A stretch of DNA of 64,000 nt from Gammaproteobacteria bacterium (GTDB taxonomy: Bacteria > Pseudomonadota > Gammaproteobacteria > HK1), in the NCBI GenBank assembly GCA_012103455.1, contig WLWT01000001.1:4285288-4349287 (forward strand), written 5' to 3'. Below the pieces are notes generated by a model. That model was not told where the DNA came from, searched no databases, and saw only the letters and a program-made list of their open reading frames with translations. This document shows, in pieces, positions 36,175-45,339 of this stretch (its first letter is position 1; every line of letters starts with the position of its first letter). The translations under genes were made by a program, and so were the position numbers.

Positions 36175-37095
36175 ATGAAAACCGTTTGCACCGGTTTGCG
36201 TTTTCCGGAAGGTCCTATCGCCATGGCGGATGGATCGATCATTTTGGTTGAGATAGAGGCGGCTACCCTGAGCCGTATATCGGCGGGCAACCGTGAAGTC
36301 ATCGCCCATTGCGGCGGCGGCCCCAATGGCGCCGCCCTAGGGCCCGATGGCCGCATTTATGTGTGCAACAACGGAGGCTTCACCTGGCTTCGTGGTGGAC
36401 CTTTTCTACGCCCCGCCGACACAGTGCCCGAAGACTACAGCGGCGGGTGTATACAGGCGGTGGATCTGAACACCGGTGCCATAGAAACCCTCTACACCCA
36501 CTGTGAAGAGGAACCTCTCAAGGGTCCCAACGATATCGTATTCGACGCCAGCGGCGGTTTTTATTTCACCGACTTGGGCAAGCGCCGGGGCCGTCAAATA
36601 GACCGCGGCGCGGTGTACTACGCGCAACCGGACGGCAGCCGCATCAAGGAGATCGTGTTTCCCATCGACACCCCGAACGGGATCGGTCTTTGCGCCGATG
36701 AAAAAACCCTCTACGTGGCCGAGACTGGCGGCGCCCGGCTGTGGGCGTTCGACATCGAGGCCGAAGGCGTATTGGCACCGGCGCCCCATCCATTGTTTCC
36801 CGGACGGCTTCACTACAGCTTCCAGGGCTATGAACGCCTGGATTCCCTGGCACTAGACAGTGAAGGCAACGTCGTCGTCGCCACTTTGGGTAGCGGATGT
36901 GTCAACGCTATCGCCCCGGACGGACGTCTGCGCGCCAGTGTGCCCGTGCCCCGTTTCGACATCATGGTCACCAACATCTGCTTTGGCGGCCCCGATCTCG
37001 GCACCGCCTACATCACCTCTTCGGGCCTTGGCATAGTGTATGAAATGCAATGGCACTGCCCTGGGTTAGCGCTCAATTTCTCCAACTACGCTTAA
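36175..37095 (+). CDS. SMP-30/gluconolactonase-family lactonase
   Basis: This 306-residue beta-propeller protein has the family metal-site motifs: the N-terminal FPEGPIAMADGSII (Glu ligand), GPNGAALGPDGRIYV, KGPNDIVFDASGGFYFTD (Asn/Asp ligands) and DTPNGIGLCADEKTLYVAE. Members hydrolyse sugar lactones or similar esters. AGGGAG lies nine bases before the ATG at 36175. No signal peptide is evident, so it acts in the cytoplasm. It may work upstream of the IlvD/Edd dehydratase, but the two genes are 9 kb apart. Confidence 0.88.
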   Translation: MKTVCTGLRFPEGPIAMADGSIILVEIEAATLSRISAGNREVIAHCGGGPNGAALGPDGRIYVCNNGGFTWLRGGPFLRPADTVPEDYSGGCIQAVDLNTGAIETLYTHCEEEPLKGPNDIVFDASGGFYFTDLGKRRGRQIDRGAVYYAQPDGSRIKEIVFPIDTPNGIGLCADEKTLYVAETGGARLWAFDIEAEGVLAPAPHPLFPGRLHYSFQGYERLDSLALDSEGNVVVATLGSGCVNAIAPDGRLRASVPVPRFDIMVTNICFGGPDLGTAYITSSGLGIVYEMQWHCPGLALNFSNYA

Positions 37096-37626
37096 CCCAT
37101 GCGTTAATACTACGAACGTCGAGCGGGTGCGCCGCTAGCGCGCCGCGCATCCAGGCTACGCCCGCAAGCCGCTACGACGATACTCGTTGAATCAACCGAT
37201 TTATTATCAAGAGAAAACAACCCCCTTAGCGTCCAACCTGTGACAAGAACTCTTAAACGCACACCCGCTTGTTTGGATAGATAACACCGATGATCTTGCC
37301 CTGCGGATCTACCGAATACTGACCGGCTATAGACCAGTAACACTTATCCTGGCCGCAATTTCAGCCCCATACGCATGGGCTCATTGGTCCAATCCATTGG
37401 CAGCGAGTGGTAGCGCGTTGCTGTTATGCGTTGCTGTTAAAGGAGGTGACTTTATGCCGCTGGCAAGCGTGTCGTTTTCGGAACAGTAGTAAACAGGGAT
37501 GTACCGCACTTTATCGGATGGCTTGGTACAGCGCGCCTTGGGATAAGCCCTGACTCTCACTCCACTGGGCGCTATGGCTGTTGGGCGCTATGGCTATTCG
37601 CGTCCAGACAGCTAGGAGAAACGGAA
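37096..37626. other. Intergenic region with a possible gene remnant
   Basis: About 530 bases before the DMGDH-like gene. On the minus strand, about 37255-37350, a frame without a start reads CYWSIAGQYSVDPQGK and IIGVIYPNKRVCV before a stop. It looks like the end of a lost protein-coding gene, but I do not recognise it. Otherwise no features are seen; the promoter of the amine cluster probably lies at its right end. Confidence 0.4.
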
Positions 37627-40035
37627 ATGAAATCGCACTATCGTGCAGTGGTTATCGGTGGTGGCGTGGTCGGATCCTCGGTGCTCTATCACCTGGCCAA
37701 GTTCGGCTGGACCGATGTGGTTATGTTGGAACGATCAGTGCTGACGGCAGGATCATCCTGGCATGCGGCAGGCGGTATTCACGCGCTTAACGCCGATCCG
37801 AACATGGCCGCGCTACAGGCCTATACCATCGATCTTCTCTCTGAAGTGGAAAAGGAGTCGGGCCGGAATATCGGATTGCACATGACCGGCGGTTTGACCC
37901 TCGCCGGTACGCCCGAGCGCTGGGAGTGGCTGCAAGCCAATTACCGTATCTTCCAGTCCATCGGTATCCACGACTGCGAGCTGGTGTCGCCTGAGGAGGC
38001 GCAAAAACGCTGCCCGATCATGTCCACCGCAGGTGTTCTAGGCGCCATGTGGGCCGATCGCGAGGGTTATTTGGATACCACCGGCACCGTACACGCTTAT
38101 GCCGCCGCCGCCAAAAAGCGTGGCGCGGACTATTACGAACACACCAAAGTCGAGCAATTGCTGCAAACCGCCGATGGTTGGCAGGCCGTGACCGACCAAG
38201 GCACCATCACCTGCGAGCACGTGATCAACGCGGCCGGCCTTTGGGCCAAGCAGGTGGGGCGTATGGCCGGGATCGAGTTGCCGGTGTCACCGCTCAAGCA
38301 TCATTACCTGATTTCCGACACCATAGCGCCGCTCGCCGAGCTTGATTTCGAAGTGCCGATGACGGTGGATTTAGAAGGCTTCACGTACCTGCGCCAAGAT
38401 CAGAAAGGCGTGCTGCTAGGTATTTACGAGATCGACCATGAACACTGGGCCATGGACGGCGCGCCTTGGGATTACGGCATGGAGCTGTTTCAGGAGCAGA
38501 CCGATCGGATCGAAAAAGAGCTGACACTGGGCTTCGAACGCTACCCCTGCCTGCAAGAAGTGGGGGTGAAAACCTGGGTCAATGGTGCGTTTACCTTCTC
38601 GCCGGACGGCAATCCTTTGGTCGGCCCGGTACCCGGAAAGCGCGGTTATTGGACCGCCTGCGCCGTGATGGCTGGTTTTCTACAAGGCGGTGGCGTTGGC
38701 AAGACCCTAGCGGAGTGGATGATCCACGGCGAGCCGGAGGCGGACGCCTGGCCCATGGATGTGGCGCGCTATGGCAAATACGCCGAGAACCAGCAATACA
38801 TCAAAGAAACCACTGGCCAGTTCTATTCCCGCCGCTTCGTCATGTCTTATCCGAACGAGCAATTGCCGGCGGGCCGCCCGCTCAAGATGGCGCCGGCCCA
38901 CGACGCGATGACGGCGGCGGGTTGCCGCTGGGGCGTGTCGTGGGATCTGGAGACGCCTCTTTATTTTGCGCCGTCCCCCGCATTCGTAGAGAACCTGACG
39001 CTCAAACGCTCGAACGCCCATGACATCGTTGCCGCCGAGTGCAAGAACGCGCGCGCGAACGTGGGCATGGTCGATATCACCGGCTTCGCCCGCTATGAGG
39101 TGACAGGAGCAAACGCCAAAGCCTGGCTGGATCGGATCATGGCAGGCAAACTGCCAAGCCCTGGCCGTGCCAGGCTGGCGCCCATGCTGGCCGAGAACGG
39201 CAGGCTCAAAGGTGATCTGACCCTCTTCAATTGGGGTGATGGCACATGGTGGATCATGGGCTCGTATTACCTACGGGCCTGGCACATGCGCTGGTTCGAT
39301 GACCATCTGCAAGACGGCGTGCGGGTACGGGATCTGGGCGAGGCCATCGGCGGCTTCGCGTTGACCGGCCCGAATTCGCGCAAAGTGCTCCAAAAGTTGA
39401 CTGAGCAAGACATAAGTGCGCTGCCATTCATGGGCTGCGGGGATTTCGATATCGGTCTCATTCGGGCCAAAGTGGGACGGATGTCAGTGGCTGGGGAATT
39501 GGGCTATGAAATCAATTGCCGCTACGGCGACCATGTAAAACTGCGCCGGATGTTATTGGCAGCAGGCGCGGAATTCGCTCTTGAGGAGTATGGCTTCAAC
39601 GCCATGTTGTCGCTGCGCTTAGAGAAAAGCTTCGGCATCTGGTCGGCGGAATTCACCCAGCTCTACACACCGGGCGAGACCGGCATGGACCGTTGGATCG
39701 CGTGGGACAAAGGTGACTTCATCGGCAAAGCCGCGGCCATTGCCGAACGCGACGGCAATGGCCCGAACCGTAAATTGGTCACACTGGAAGTGGCGGCGGA
39801 CGATGCCGATGCCAGTGGTTACGAGCCGGTCTGGTCGGATGGCGAACTGGTCGGTTTTGTCACATCCGGGGGCTATGGCCACACCGTCGGCAAGTCACTG
39901 GCCATGGCGCTGGTACGAACCGAGCTGGCGCAGGAGGGACAGACGCTGTCCGTCCATGTGGTGGGTAGGGAATGTGCTGCTCGCGTGATCCCACCCTCAC
40001 CCTACGATGCGCAAGGCAGGGCTATGCGCGGATGA
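37627..40035 (+). CDS. Dimethylglycine/sarcosine dehydrogenase-like FAD enzyme with GcvT domains
   Basis: This 802-residue protein has an N-terminal FAD-dependent amine oxidase domain (about 5-370: VVIGGGVVGSSVLYHLAKFG) and GSSWHAAGGI, the position of the His that binds FAD covalently in mammalian DMGDH and sarcosine dehydrogenase. An FAO_M linker and a C-terminal folate-binding aminomethyltransferase (GcvT-like) domain (about 430-800: ARANVGMVDITGFARYEVTG, LRLEKSFGIW) follow. The family oxidatively demethylates N-methylated amines and passes the one-carbon unit to tetrahydrofolate. AGGAG sits eight bases before the ATG. Its stop overlaps the MttB-type start (ATGA), so the two are coupled. 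The substrate could be dimethylglycine, sarcosine or a related amine. Confidence 0.9.
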   Translation: MKSHYRAVVIGGGVVGSSVLYHLAKFGWTDVVMLERSVLTAGSSWHAAGGIHALNADPNMAALQAYTIDLLSEVEKESGRNIGLHMTGGLTLAGTPERWEWLQANYRIFQSIGIHDCELVSPEEAQKRCPIMSTAGVLGAMWADREGYLDTTGTVHAYAAAAKKRGADYYEHTKVEQLLQTADGWQAVTDQGTITCEHVINAAGLWAKQVGRMAGIELPVSPLKHHYLISDTIAPLAELDFEVPMTVDLEGFTYLRQDQKGVLLGIYEIDHEHWAMDGAPWDYGMELFQEQTDRIEKELTLGFERYPCLQEVGVKTWVNGAFTFSPDGNPLVGPVPGKRGYWTACAVMAGFLQGGGVGKTLAEWMIHGEPEADAWPMDVARYGKYAENQQYIKETTGQFYSRRFVMSYPNEQLPAGRPLKMAPAHDAMTAAGCRWGVSWDLETPLYFAPSPAFVENLTLKRSNAHDIVAAECKNARANVGMVDITGFARYEVTGANAKAWLDRIMAGKLPSPGRARLAPMLAENGRLKGDLTLFNWGDGTWWIMGSYYLRAWHMRWFDDHLQDGVRVRDLGEAIGGFALTGPNSRKVLQKLTEQDISALPFMGCGDFDIGLIRAKVGRMSVAGELGYEINCRYGDHVKLRRMLLAAGAEFALEEYGFNAMLSLRLEKSFGIWSAEFTQLYTPGETGMDRWIAWDKGDFIGKAAAIAERDGNGPNRKLVTLEVAADDADASGYEPVWSDGELVGFVTSGGYGHTVGKSLAMALVRTELAQEGQTLSVHVVGRECAARVIPPSPYDAQGRAMRG

Positions 40036-41579
40036 CGCGCGAGCGCGTGAGCAGGCGTGGCCGCCGCCGGGGTTCGGCTGCGCCGGCGGCGGCCCTCAGC
40101 GCTGCTCGCGGCGTTAATTATCGCCAACTCAAAAACCCTTTTCCGCCGATGAAGGTTTTCTCCGATGATCGTATCGCCGCCATCCACGAAGCCGCGCTGA
40201 CGGTGTTGGAAGATCTCGGGATCAAAGTTCTGCTATCCGAGGCGCGCGATTTATTCGTCGCTGGGGGGGCCCTGCTCAAAGACGGCGACAGGGTCCAGAT
40301 TGGCCGCGATATGGTCGAAGCAGCGCTGGTGTCGGCCCCCTGCTCGATCCTCGCCAAGGCGGCCGTGCCTGAACGCGATGTGTTGCTTGAACCCGGTAGC
40401 CTGATTTTCCAGCCAGGGGCGGGGGCACCGCATGCCACTGATCGGATCAACGGCCGCCGCCCGGGCAGGGGCGAGGATTTCAAAGATCTGGTCCGGTTGA
40501 CACAACATTTCGACGTTTTGCATATGGTGCCGCCGCTGGTCGAGCCACAGGATGTGGCTACCAATCTACGCCATTACTTCACCATGCAGTGGCAGTTGAC
40601 CCTGTCGGACAAGCTCCCGTTCATCTTCTCCCGCGGCACCCCGCAGGTTGAAGAAAGCTTTGAGATGCTGCGCGATTTCAGAGGCTTGTCGGACGCGCAA
40701 CTGACCAACAATGTTTATTGCTACACCATCATCAATACCAATTCGCCGCGCCAGTTGGATATTCCGATGGCGCAGGGCCTCATCGATTTCGCCAAGGCGG
40801 GGCAAGTCTGCATAGTCACGCCGTTCACTCTGATGGGGGCCATGGCGCCGATCACCGTGGCCGGTGCGCTGACGCTGTCCCACGCTGAAGCGTTGGCGGC
40901 GATCACTCTTACGCAACTGGCCCGGCCGGGCGCACCCGTGACCTACGGCACGTTTACGTCGAATGTGGACATGCGCTCCGGCGCGCCCGCTTTCGGCACG
41001 CCTGAGCATTTCAAAGCCTCACTGGCCGCCGGACAACTGGCGCGGCTCATCGGCCTGCCGTGGCGCTCGGCGGCTGGGTCCGCGGCCAATCTGAGCGATG
41101 TACAGGCGGCGAACGAGACCCAGTTTGGTCTTTGGGGTTGCCTGCTCGCCGGAGCGAGTGTGGTGATCCACGCCGCTGGCTGGCTCGAAGGCGGACTCAC
41201 CGTCAGCTACGAGAAACTCATAACGGATGTGGAAGTGTTGCAGATGGTGGCCGAGCTCTGCGCCGAGACCGCGGCGGGTGAGGCCGAGATCGGCCTCGAT
41301 GCTTTGGCCGAGGTGAAACCGGGTGGCCATTTCTTTGCCGCCGCGCAAACCATGACCCGCTACCGCACGGAGTTCTATGATCCGCTGATCGCCGATTGGT
41401 CGAATTACGGCACCTGGACGGCAAGCGGCGCGCTGGATGCCACTACACGCGCCACTGGTATCTGGCAGCACATCTTAGCTGGCGATACAGCGCCAGCGGT
41501 GGACGCCGATCGGGCGGCGGCGCTTCACCACTACATCCGCCGTGGCACCGAGGCGGGTGGCCGCTTTCCGGTGAGCTGA
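40032..41579 (+). CDS. MttB-family (trimethylamine/betaine) methyltransferase, non-pyrrolysine
   Basis: This 515-residue protein belongs to the trimethylamine methyltransferase MttB superfamily: VFSDDRIAAIHEAALTVLED, QPGAGAPHATD, TPFTLMGAMAPITVAGAL and KPGGHFFAAAQTM. There is no in-frame TAG, so it is the non-pyrrolysine branch, members of which demethylate quaternary amines such as glycine betaine in other bacteria. ATG at 40032 overlaps the stop of the preceding gene (ATGA) and is preferred over 39972. No corrinoid protein gene is in the window, so the methyl acceptor is not explained here. Coupling to the DMGDH-like gene suggests successive demethylation of one substrate. Confidence 0.88.
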   Translation: MTRERVSRRGRRRGSAAPAAALSAARGVNYRQLKNPFPPMKVFSDDRIAAIHEAALTVLEDLGIKVLLSEARDLFVAGGALLKDGDRVQIGRDMVEAALVSAPCSILAKAAVPERDVLLEPGSLIFQPGAGAPHATDRINGRRPGRGEDFKDLVRLTQHFDVLHMVPPLVEPQDVATNLRHYFTMQWQLTLSDKLPFIFSRGTPQVEESFEMLRDFRGLSDAQLTNNVYCYTIINTNSPRQLDIPMAQGLIDFAKAGQVCIVTPFTLMGAMAPITVAGALTLSHAEALAAITLTQLARPGAPVTYGTFTSNVDMRSGAPAFGTPEHFKASLAAGQLARLIGLPWRSAAGSAANLSDVQAANETQFGLWGCLLAGASVVIHAAGWLEGGLTVSYEKLITDVEVLQMVAELCAETAAGEAEIGLDALAEVKPGGHFFAAAQTMTRYRTEFYDPLIADWSNYGTWTASGALDATTRATGIWQHILAGDTAPAVDADRAAALHHYIRRGTEAGGRFPVS

Positions 41580-41597
41580 AATCCAGCGCATTGAAAG

Positions 41598-41723
41598 ATG
41601 GCGCACACGCACATTTTTCACCGCGATGATCCCGCCAAGGAGCCACTGGTGGGCAATAACAAGATAACCCGGCAGGACTGGTTTGATGCGGCCTTGATGT
41701 GTTGGGTTGCCGGCGGCGTCTAG
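41598..41723 (+). pseudogene. Possible TetR-type regulator N-terminal remnant
   Basis: An ATG frame of 41 codons ends with NKITRQDWFDAALMCWVAGGV. This resembles the first helix of TetR regulators (ITRxDWIDAALxxLAxGG), but a TAG follows where the DNA-binding helices should come. The rest of the gap to 41885 shows no continuing domain. It may be the stump of a lost local regulator. Confidence 0.4.
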
Positions 41724-41885
41724 AACGGCGCCGATTGACGCGAAACGATGGACCGGCCAAAACGATGGACAGGCGGGCGCTTGCATCCTCACTCCTGTAT
41801 TTGCGTTCACCGGCTACCAACCGAAGGCTGAAGAAATCACCGCTTTTTGCGCCCATATGACACACCCAATAGAAGGATACGAAAC

Positions 41886-43193
41886 ATGACCCGAAGCCCT
41901 GACGCCATCATCATAGGCACTGGTGTGATCGGTGCTGCGACCGCGTTCGAACTGGCCAAGCTCGGTTACAAAACCCTATCGCTGGATCGCAATATGCAGG
42001 TCGGGCACGGCTCCACCGCTGGCTCCTGCGCCATTATTCGGATGCACTATTCCACCCTCGACGGCACCGCCCTCGCCTGGGAGGGTTATCACTACTGGCG
42101 CGACTGGGCTGAGTATCTGGACTTGCCCGCCGGCGCCAGTTTGGCCAGGTTCCGCGAGTGCGGCTGCATGGTGATGAAAACGCCCGAGAATGACTTTATG
42201 GCCAAGCACATCAAGCATTCCCGTGCGCTCCAGATCCCTATAGAACAATGGGACGAGGCGCAGATCCGCAAGCGCCTGCCGATCTACTCACTGGCCAGTT
42301 TTCACCCGCCTAAAGCGCGCAGCGATGAGCATTTCGGCGAGCCGAACGGGCGCCATCTGCACGGTGCCGTCTACTGGCCCAATGGCGGTTACGTGACCGA
42401 TCCGGCCTTGTCCGCGCAAAACCTGATGGACGCGGCAAAACAGCACGGTGCCGAAGTACGCCTGGGAGCGGAAGTCGCTGCAATCTTGCGCGAAAACGGG
42501 CGTATCAAAGGTGTCAGGCTCACCACCGGGGAGCACATCCATGCGCCCGTGGTGGTTAACGTTGCCGGCCCCGGCTCGGCTATCGTCAATGAACTGGCGG
42601 GGGTGACTGCAGAGATGACGATCCGGACCCGTGCGCTGCGCCAGGAAGTGGTGCATGTGCCATCCCCCGAGGGCTTTGATTTCGAAAGCGCCGCACCGGT
42701 GATTTCGGACAACGACATCGGTTGCTACGTGCGCCCTGAGCACGGTAACCACATCCTCATCGGCTCGGAGGATCCGCAGTGTGATCCGCACTGTTGGGTG
42801 GCAGATGACAAGAACTATGAGCGCAACTTTACCGAGCAGTGGACTACGCAGGCGCTGCGTTATGCCCAGCGTGTGCCGTCGCTGGGTATTCCGTCCAAAC
42901 TGCGCGGCGTGGTGGATCTCTACGATGCCTCCACTGATTGGATCCCTATCTACGATAAATCATCGCTGGGCGGGTTTTACATGGCTTGCGGCAGCAGCGG
43001 GAATCAGTACAAGAATGCGCCTATTGCCGGCAAGATGATGGCGGCGCTGATCGATTATTGCGAGCAGGGCCGTGACCATGACAGTGAACCGTTGCGTTTC
43101 ACGTTGCCGCATATAAAGCGCGATATAGACGTGGGTTTCTATTCCCGCAAACGGGCGGTCAATCAGGAATCCAGTTTTTCCGTGTTGGGTTGA
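41886..43193 (+). CDS. FAD-dependent amine oxidoreductase (sarcosine oxidase beta-like, DAO family)
   Basis: This 435-residue protein has the FAD motif IIIGTGVIGAATAFELAKLG, the second motif GSTAGSCAIIRMHYS and the C-terminal GFYMACGSSGNQYKNAPIAG. These fit a DAO-family oxidase or dehydrogenase related to sarcosine oxidase beta subunits. AAGGA lies eight bases before the ATG at 41886, which is preferred over 41847. No other subunit genes (SoxA, SoxG, SoxD) follow. An IS5-type element is inserted 183 bases downstream. It probably acts in the same methylated-amine pathway as the two preceding genes. Confidence 0.87.
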   Translation: MTRSPDAIIIGTGVIGAATAFELAKLGYKTLSLDRNMQVGHGSTAGSCAIIRMHYSTLDGTALAWEGYHYWRDWAEYLDLPAGASLARFRECGCMVMKTPENDFMAKHIKHSRALQIPIEQWDEAQIRKRLPIYSLASFHPPKARSDEHFGEPNGRHLHGAVYWPNGGYVTDPALSAQNLMDAAKQHGAEVRLGAEVAAILRENGRIKGVRLTTGEHIHAPVVVNVAGPGSAIVNELAGVTAEMTIRTRALRQEVVHVPSPEGFDFESAAPVISDNDIGCYVRPEHGNHILIGSEDPQCDPHCWVADDKNYERNFTEQWTTQALRYAQRVPSLGIPSKLRGVVDLYDASTDWIPIYDKSSLGGFYMACGSSGNQYKNAPIAGKMMAALIDYCEQGRDHDSEPLRFTLPHIKRDIDVGFYSRKRAVNQESSFSVLG

Positions 43194-43339
43194 TGCCTAT
43201 AAGCATCAATCCACCTTTCATCTTCATGAAAAAACGGTAGTACCATTGCGGCGGGACGTATCCCAACGGGGAGCCTCTCAATAGGGGGCATCCTAACGGA
43301 GGACAGCGTTTTCAGTACAATGGGGAGCCGCACTCGGCA

Positions 43340-43355
43340 ACACTCAATCGAGTGT
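43340..43355. promoter_or_regulatory. Possible operator palindrome
   Basis: ACACTC-AATC-GAGTGT is a 6-bp inverted repeat upstream of the IS5 insertion, in what was the region before the transporter genes. It could be an operator, now separated from the genes by the IS. Weak evidence. Confidence 0.25.
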
Positions 43356-43375
43356 GCTTTGCTTGTAGGCACTAA

Positions 43376-44262
43376 GAACCTGTTCAAGATCTGACGATTT
43401 TGGACATCTGACCTAAGCTATTGTTATCCATAGTCATAGCGGCTGCGAAGGCAATGACAGACGAGCGAATCTACCCGAGTGACCTATCTCGCCAACAGTT
43501 CGAGAAAGTTAGACCGATCCTGGAGGCGGCGCGTCGGCGAACCAAGCCAAGGCAACTCGATCTCTATCACGTGTTCAACGCAGTGTTGTACCTGCTGAAG
43601 ACCGGCTGCCAATGGCGCATGTTGCCCAACGAGTATCCAAAGTGGCGAAGTGTGCATGAGTATTTCACTATCTGGCGGCAATCGTCCCCAGAAGACTCTT
43701 GCAGCGCCTTGGACAAGGCGTTAAAAAAATGGGTTGGCGAGGCCCGCAAATCCCAGGGGCGCAGTGGCAAAACCAGCCTGATCATCGTTGATGCACAGAG
43801 CGTGAAGAACACAGACAGTGCAAACCACAAAGGTTATGACGCAGGCAAGAAGACTTCTGGTATCAAGCGGCACATAGCTGTGGACACTCAGGGATTGGTG
43901 CACGCTGCTTTTGTGACCACGGCAAATGTCACTGATCGAGCTGGGGCACTGGCCGCACTTGCTGCTCAAGCAGATGGGCGCCTCTCGGAGGTTAGGTGTG
44001 TAGTGGGCGATGGCGGGTACACGGGGATGGCTTTCGCTGGCGAAGTGCTGAGATTAATCGGAGCGAACGTCGAAATTATCAAACGCTCGGACACGGGTCG
44101 TTTTGCCGTCCTCCCGAAGAGGTGGGTTGTCGAGCGAACCTTCTCATGGTTTGAGAAAAACCGCCGGTTGTGGAAAAACTGTGAGCGGCTAATCGAAAGC
44201 TCGTTGGGCATGATGCTACTTGCAAATATTGCGCTGTTGCTTCGGAGATCTTGAACAGGCTC
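43376..44262 (+). mobile_element. IS5-family insertion sequence, apparently intact
   Basis: This 887-bp element has inverted ends: GAACCTGTTCAAGATCT at the left and AGATCTTGAACAGGCTC at the right, with one mismatch. It is flanked by direct TAA duplications (43373-43375 and 44263-44265). It carries one transposase gene. It sits between the amine oxidase gene and the importer operon and may have moved the importer promoter away, or supplied a new one from its right end. Confidence 0.9.
43454..44254 (+). CDS. IS5-family DDE transposase
   Basis: The 266-residue protein starts MTDERIYPSDLSRQQFE, with DUF4096-like AVLYLLKTGCQWRMLPNEYP. The DDE residues lie in IIVDAQSVKN, VVGDGGYTG and RWVVERTFSWF. 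The frame is complete and begins at 43454; an upstream in-frame start at 43421 lies too near the left end. Nothing suggests decay, so the element may be active. Confidence 0.92.
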   Translation: MTDERIYPSDLSRQQFEKVRPILEAARRRTKPRQLDLYHVFNAVLYLLKTGCQWRMLPNEYPKWRSVHEYFTIWRQSSPEDSCSALDKALKKWVGEARKSQGRSGKTSLIIVDAQSVKNTDSANHKGYDAGKKTSGIKRHIAVDTQGLVHAAFVTTANVTDRAGALAALAAQADGRLSEVRCVVGDGGYTGMAFAGEVLRLIGANVEIIKRSDTGRFAVLPKRWVVERTFSWFEKNRRLWKNCERLIESSLGMMLLANIALLLRRS

Positions 44263-44310
44263 TAAGATAGCGGCACTTGACAAAGAGTTTATTCAACGGG
44301 AGTAGAGCGA

Positions 44311-45282
44311 ATGAAATCCATACTTAAGAAAACAGTGACTGCCGCCAGCGTGGCGCTTGGTCTGACCGCGGCCTCCGCCAGTTATGCCGCTGACGAGGTC
44401 AATGTAGCGTTCTTTTTGGAGTGGGCGACGCCGAATTTGATCGCCAAGGTCGATAAAGCCTACGACAAAGCCATGGGGGTGGACGTCAACTGGGTAGACT
44501 TTACGACTGGCACGGCCATGACTGAAGCCATGTTGGCGGGCGATATCGATATCGCTTATTCACAAGGACTGGCGCCCTTCGTCACCGCTATCCAACAAGG
44601 TGCTCCATTGAAAATGGTCGGTATCGCCGTGGTCTACGAAGCCAATGACTGCTTTGTCAGAAACGGATTGGGTATCGATTCATCGAACGCCTCCGAACTC
44701 GAAGGAAAAACCGTCGCGGTGCCGCTGAATACGATGGCTGATTTCGCCTTCCGCAAGTACATGGCGCACCTGAACGTTGATACCTCAACGATGAAGATCG
44801 TTGATCAAGCACCGCCCGATGGCGCCAAATCCCTCGCCGATGGCGCGGTTGACATGGCCTGTGTATTCGGCGGTGTCGCATCCAAAGCCGCCCGCGAAGT
44901 CGGTACGGCGATCATGAACAAGCAGCAAAAAGTCGATGCCGGCATAGGCTCTTTCGATGTGGTCTCTGTGACGGAGAAATTCGCAACGCAAAATCCGGAG
45001 CTGCTGAAGACTTTTCTTGAAGTCACCGACGAGGCGAACAAAGCCTGGCAAGGCACGGATGCACAATACACCAAGGCAGCTGCGGCCTCCGGTATGGATG
45101 TACCTACAACGAAGGCACAAATCGCTGATTTCATCATGCCTTCCATTGAGGAGCAGCGCAAAAAGTACTTCGGTGAGGATGGAACCGCCGCGTCTGCCGC
45201 TGCCTCCCTCGGTTTAGTCTTTTCCGGTGGCTCGGACGGTTCAGCGATTGCCAAGACGATCGACGGTTCGTTCCTGGAGTAG
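44311..45282 (+). CDS. Periplasmic substrate-binding protein, TauA/SsuA-like ABC importer
   Basis: This 323-residue protein has a signal peptide (about 1-26, cleavage likely after ASYA). Its mature domain is typical of the NMT1/TauA family: VAFFLEWATPNLIAKVD, MLAGDIDIAYSQGLAPF, ELEGKTVAVPLNTMADF and DGAVDMACVFGG. It would bind a small sulfonated, nitrogenous or quaternary compound in the periplasm; given the neighbours, a methylated amine is plausible. It starts 48 bases after the IS5 element. GGGAG precedes the ATG, and a TTGACA box at 44277 could be part of a promoter. It is the first gene of a three-gene importer operon. Confidence 0.88.
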   Translation: MKSILKKTVTAASVALGLTAASASYAADEVNVAFFLEWATPNLIAKVDKAYDKAMGVDVNWVDFTTGTAMTEAMLAGDIDIAYSQGLAPFVTAIQQGAPLKMVGIAVVYEANDCFVRNGLGIDSSNASELEGKTVAVPLNTMADFAFRKYMAHLNVDTSTMKIVDQAPPDGAKSLADGAVDMACVFGGVASKAAREVGTAIMNKQQKVDAGIGSFDVVSVTEKFATQNPELLKTFLEVTDEANKAWQGTDAQYTKAAAASGMDVPTTKAQIADFIMPSIEEQRKKYFGEDGTAASAAASLGLVFSGGSDGSAIAKTIDGSFLE

Positions 45283-45302
45283 TGACGGCCCCGCTGACAA
45301 GG

Positions 45303-45325
45303 GGGGACCGCGCACCGCGGTCTCC
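45303..45325 (+). promoter_or_regulatory. Intra-operon stem-loop after the binding-protein gene
   Basis: GACCGC / GCGGTC with a GCACC loop, extendable to about nine pairs with one G-T, lies 20 bases after the binding-protein stop and before the ATPase start. Such hairpins often stabilise the upstream message so that the binding protein is made in excess. No T run follows. Confidence 0.55.
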
Positions 45326-45339
45326 TCGTCAACAACCAT

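Noticed and set aside
40032..41579. Pyrrolysine-containing MttB
   Set aside because: There is no in-frame TAG; the frame is complete without recoding.
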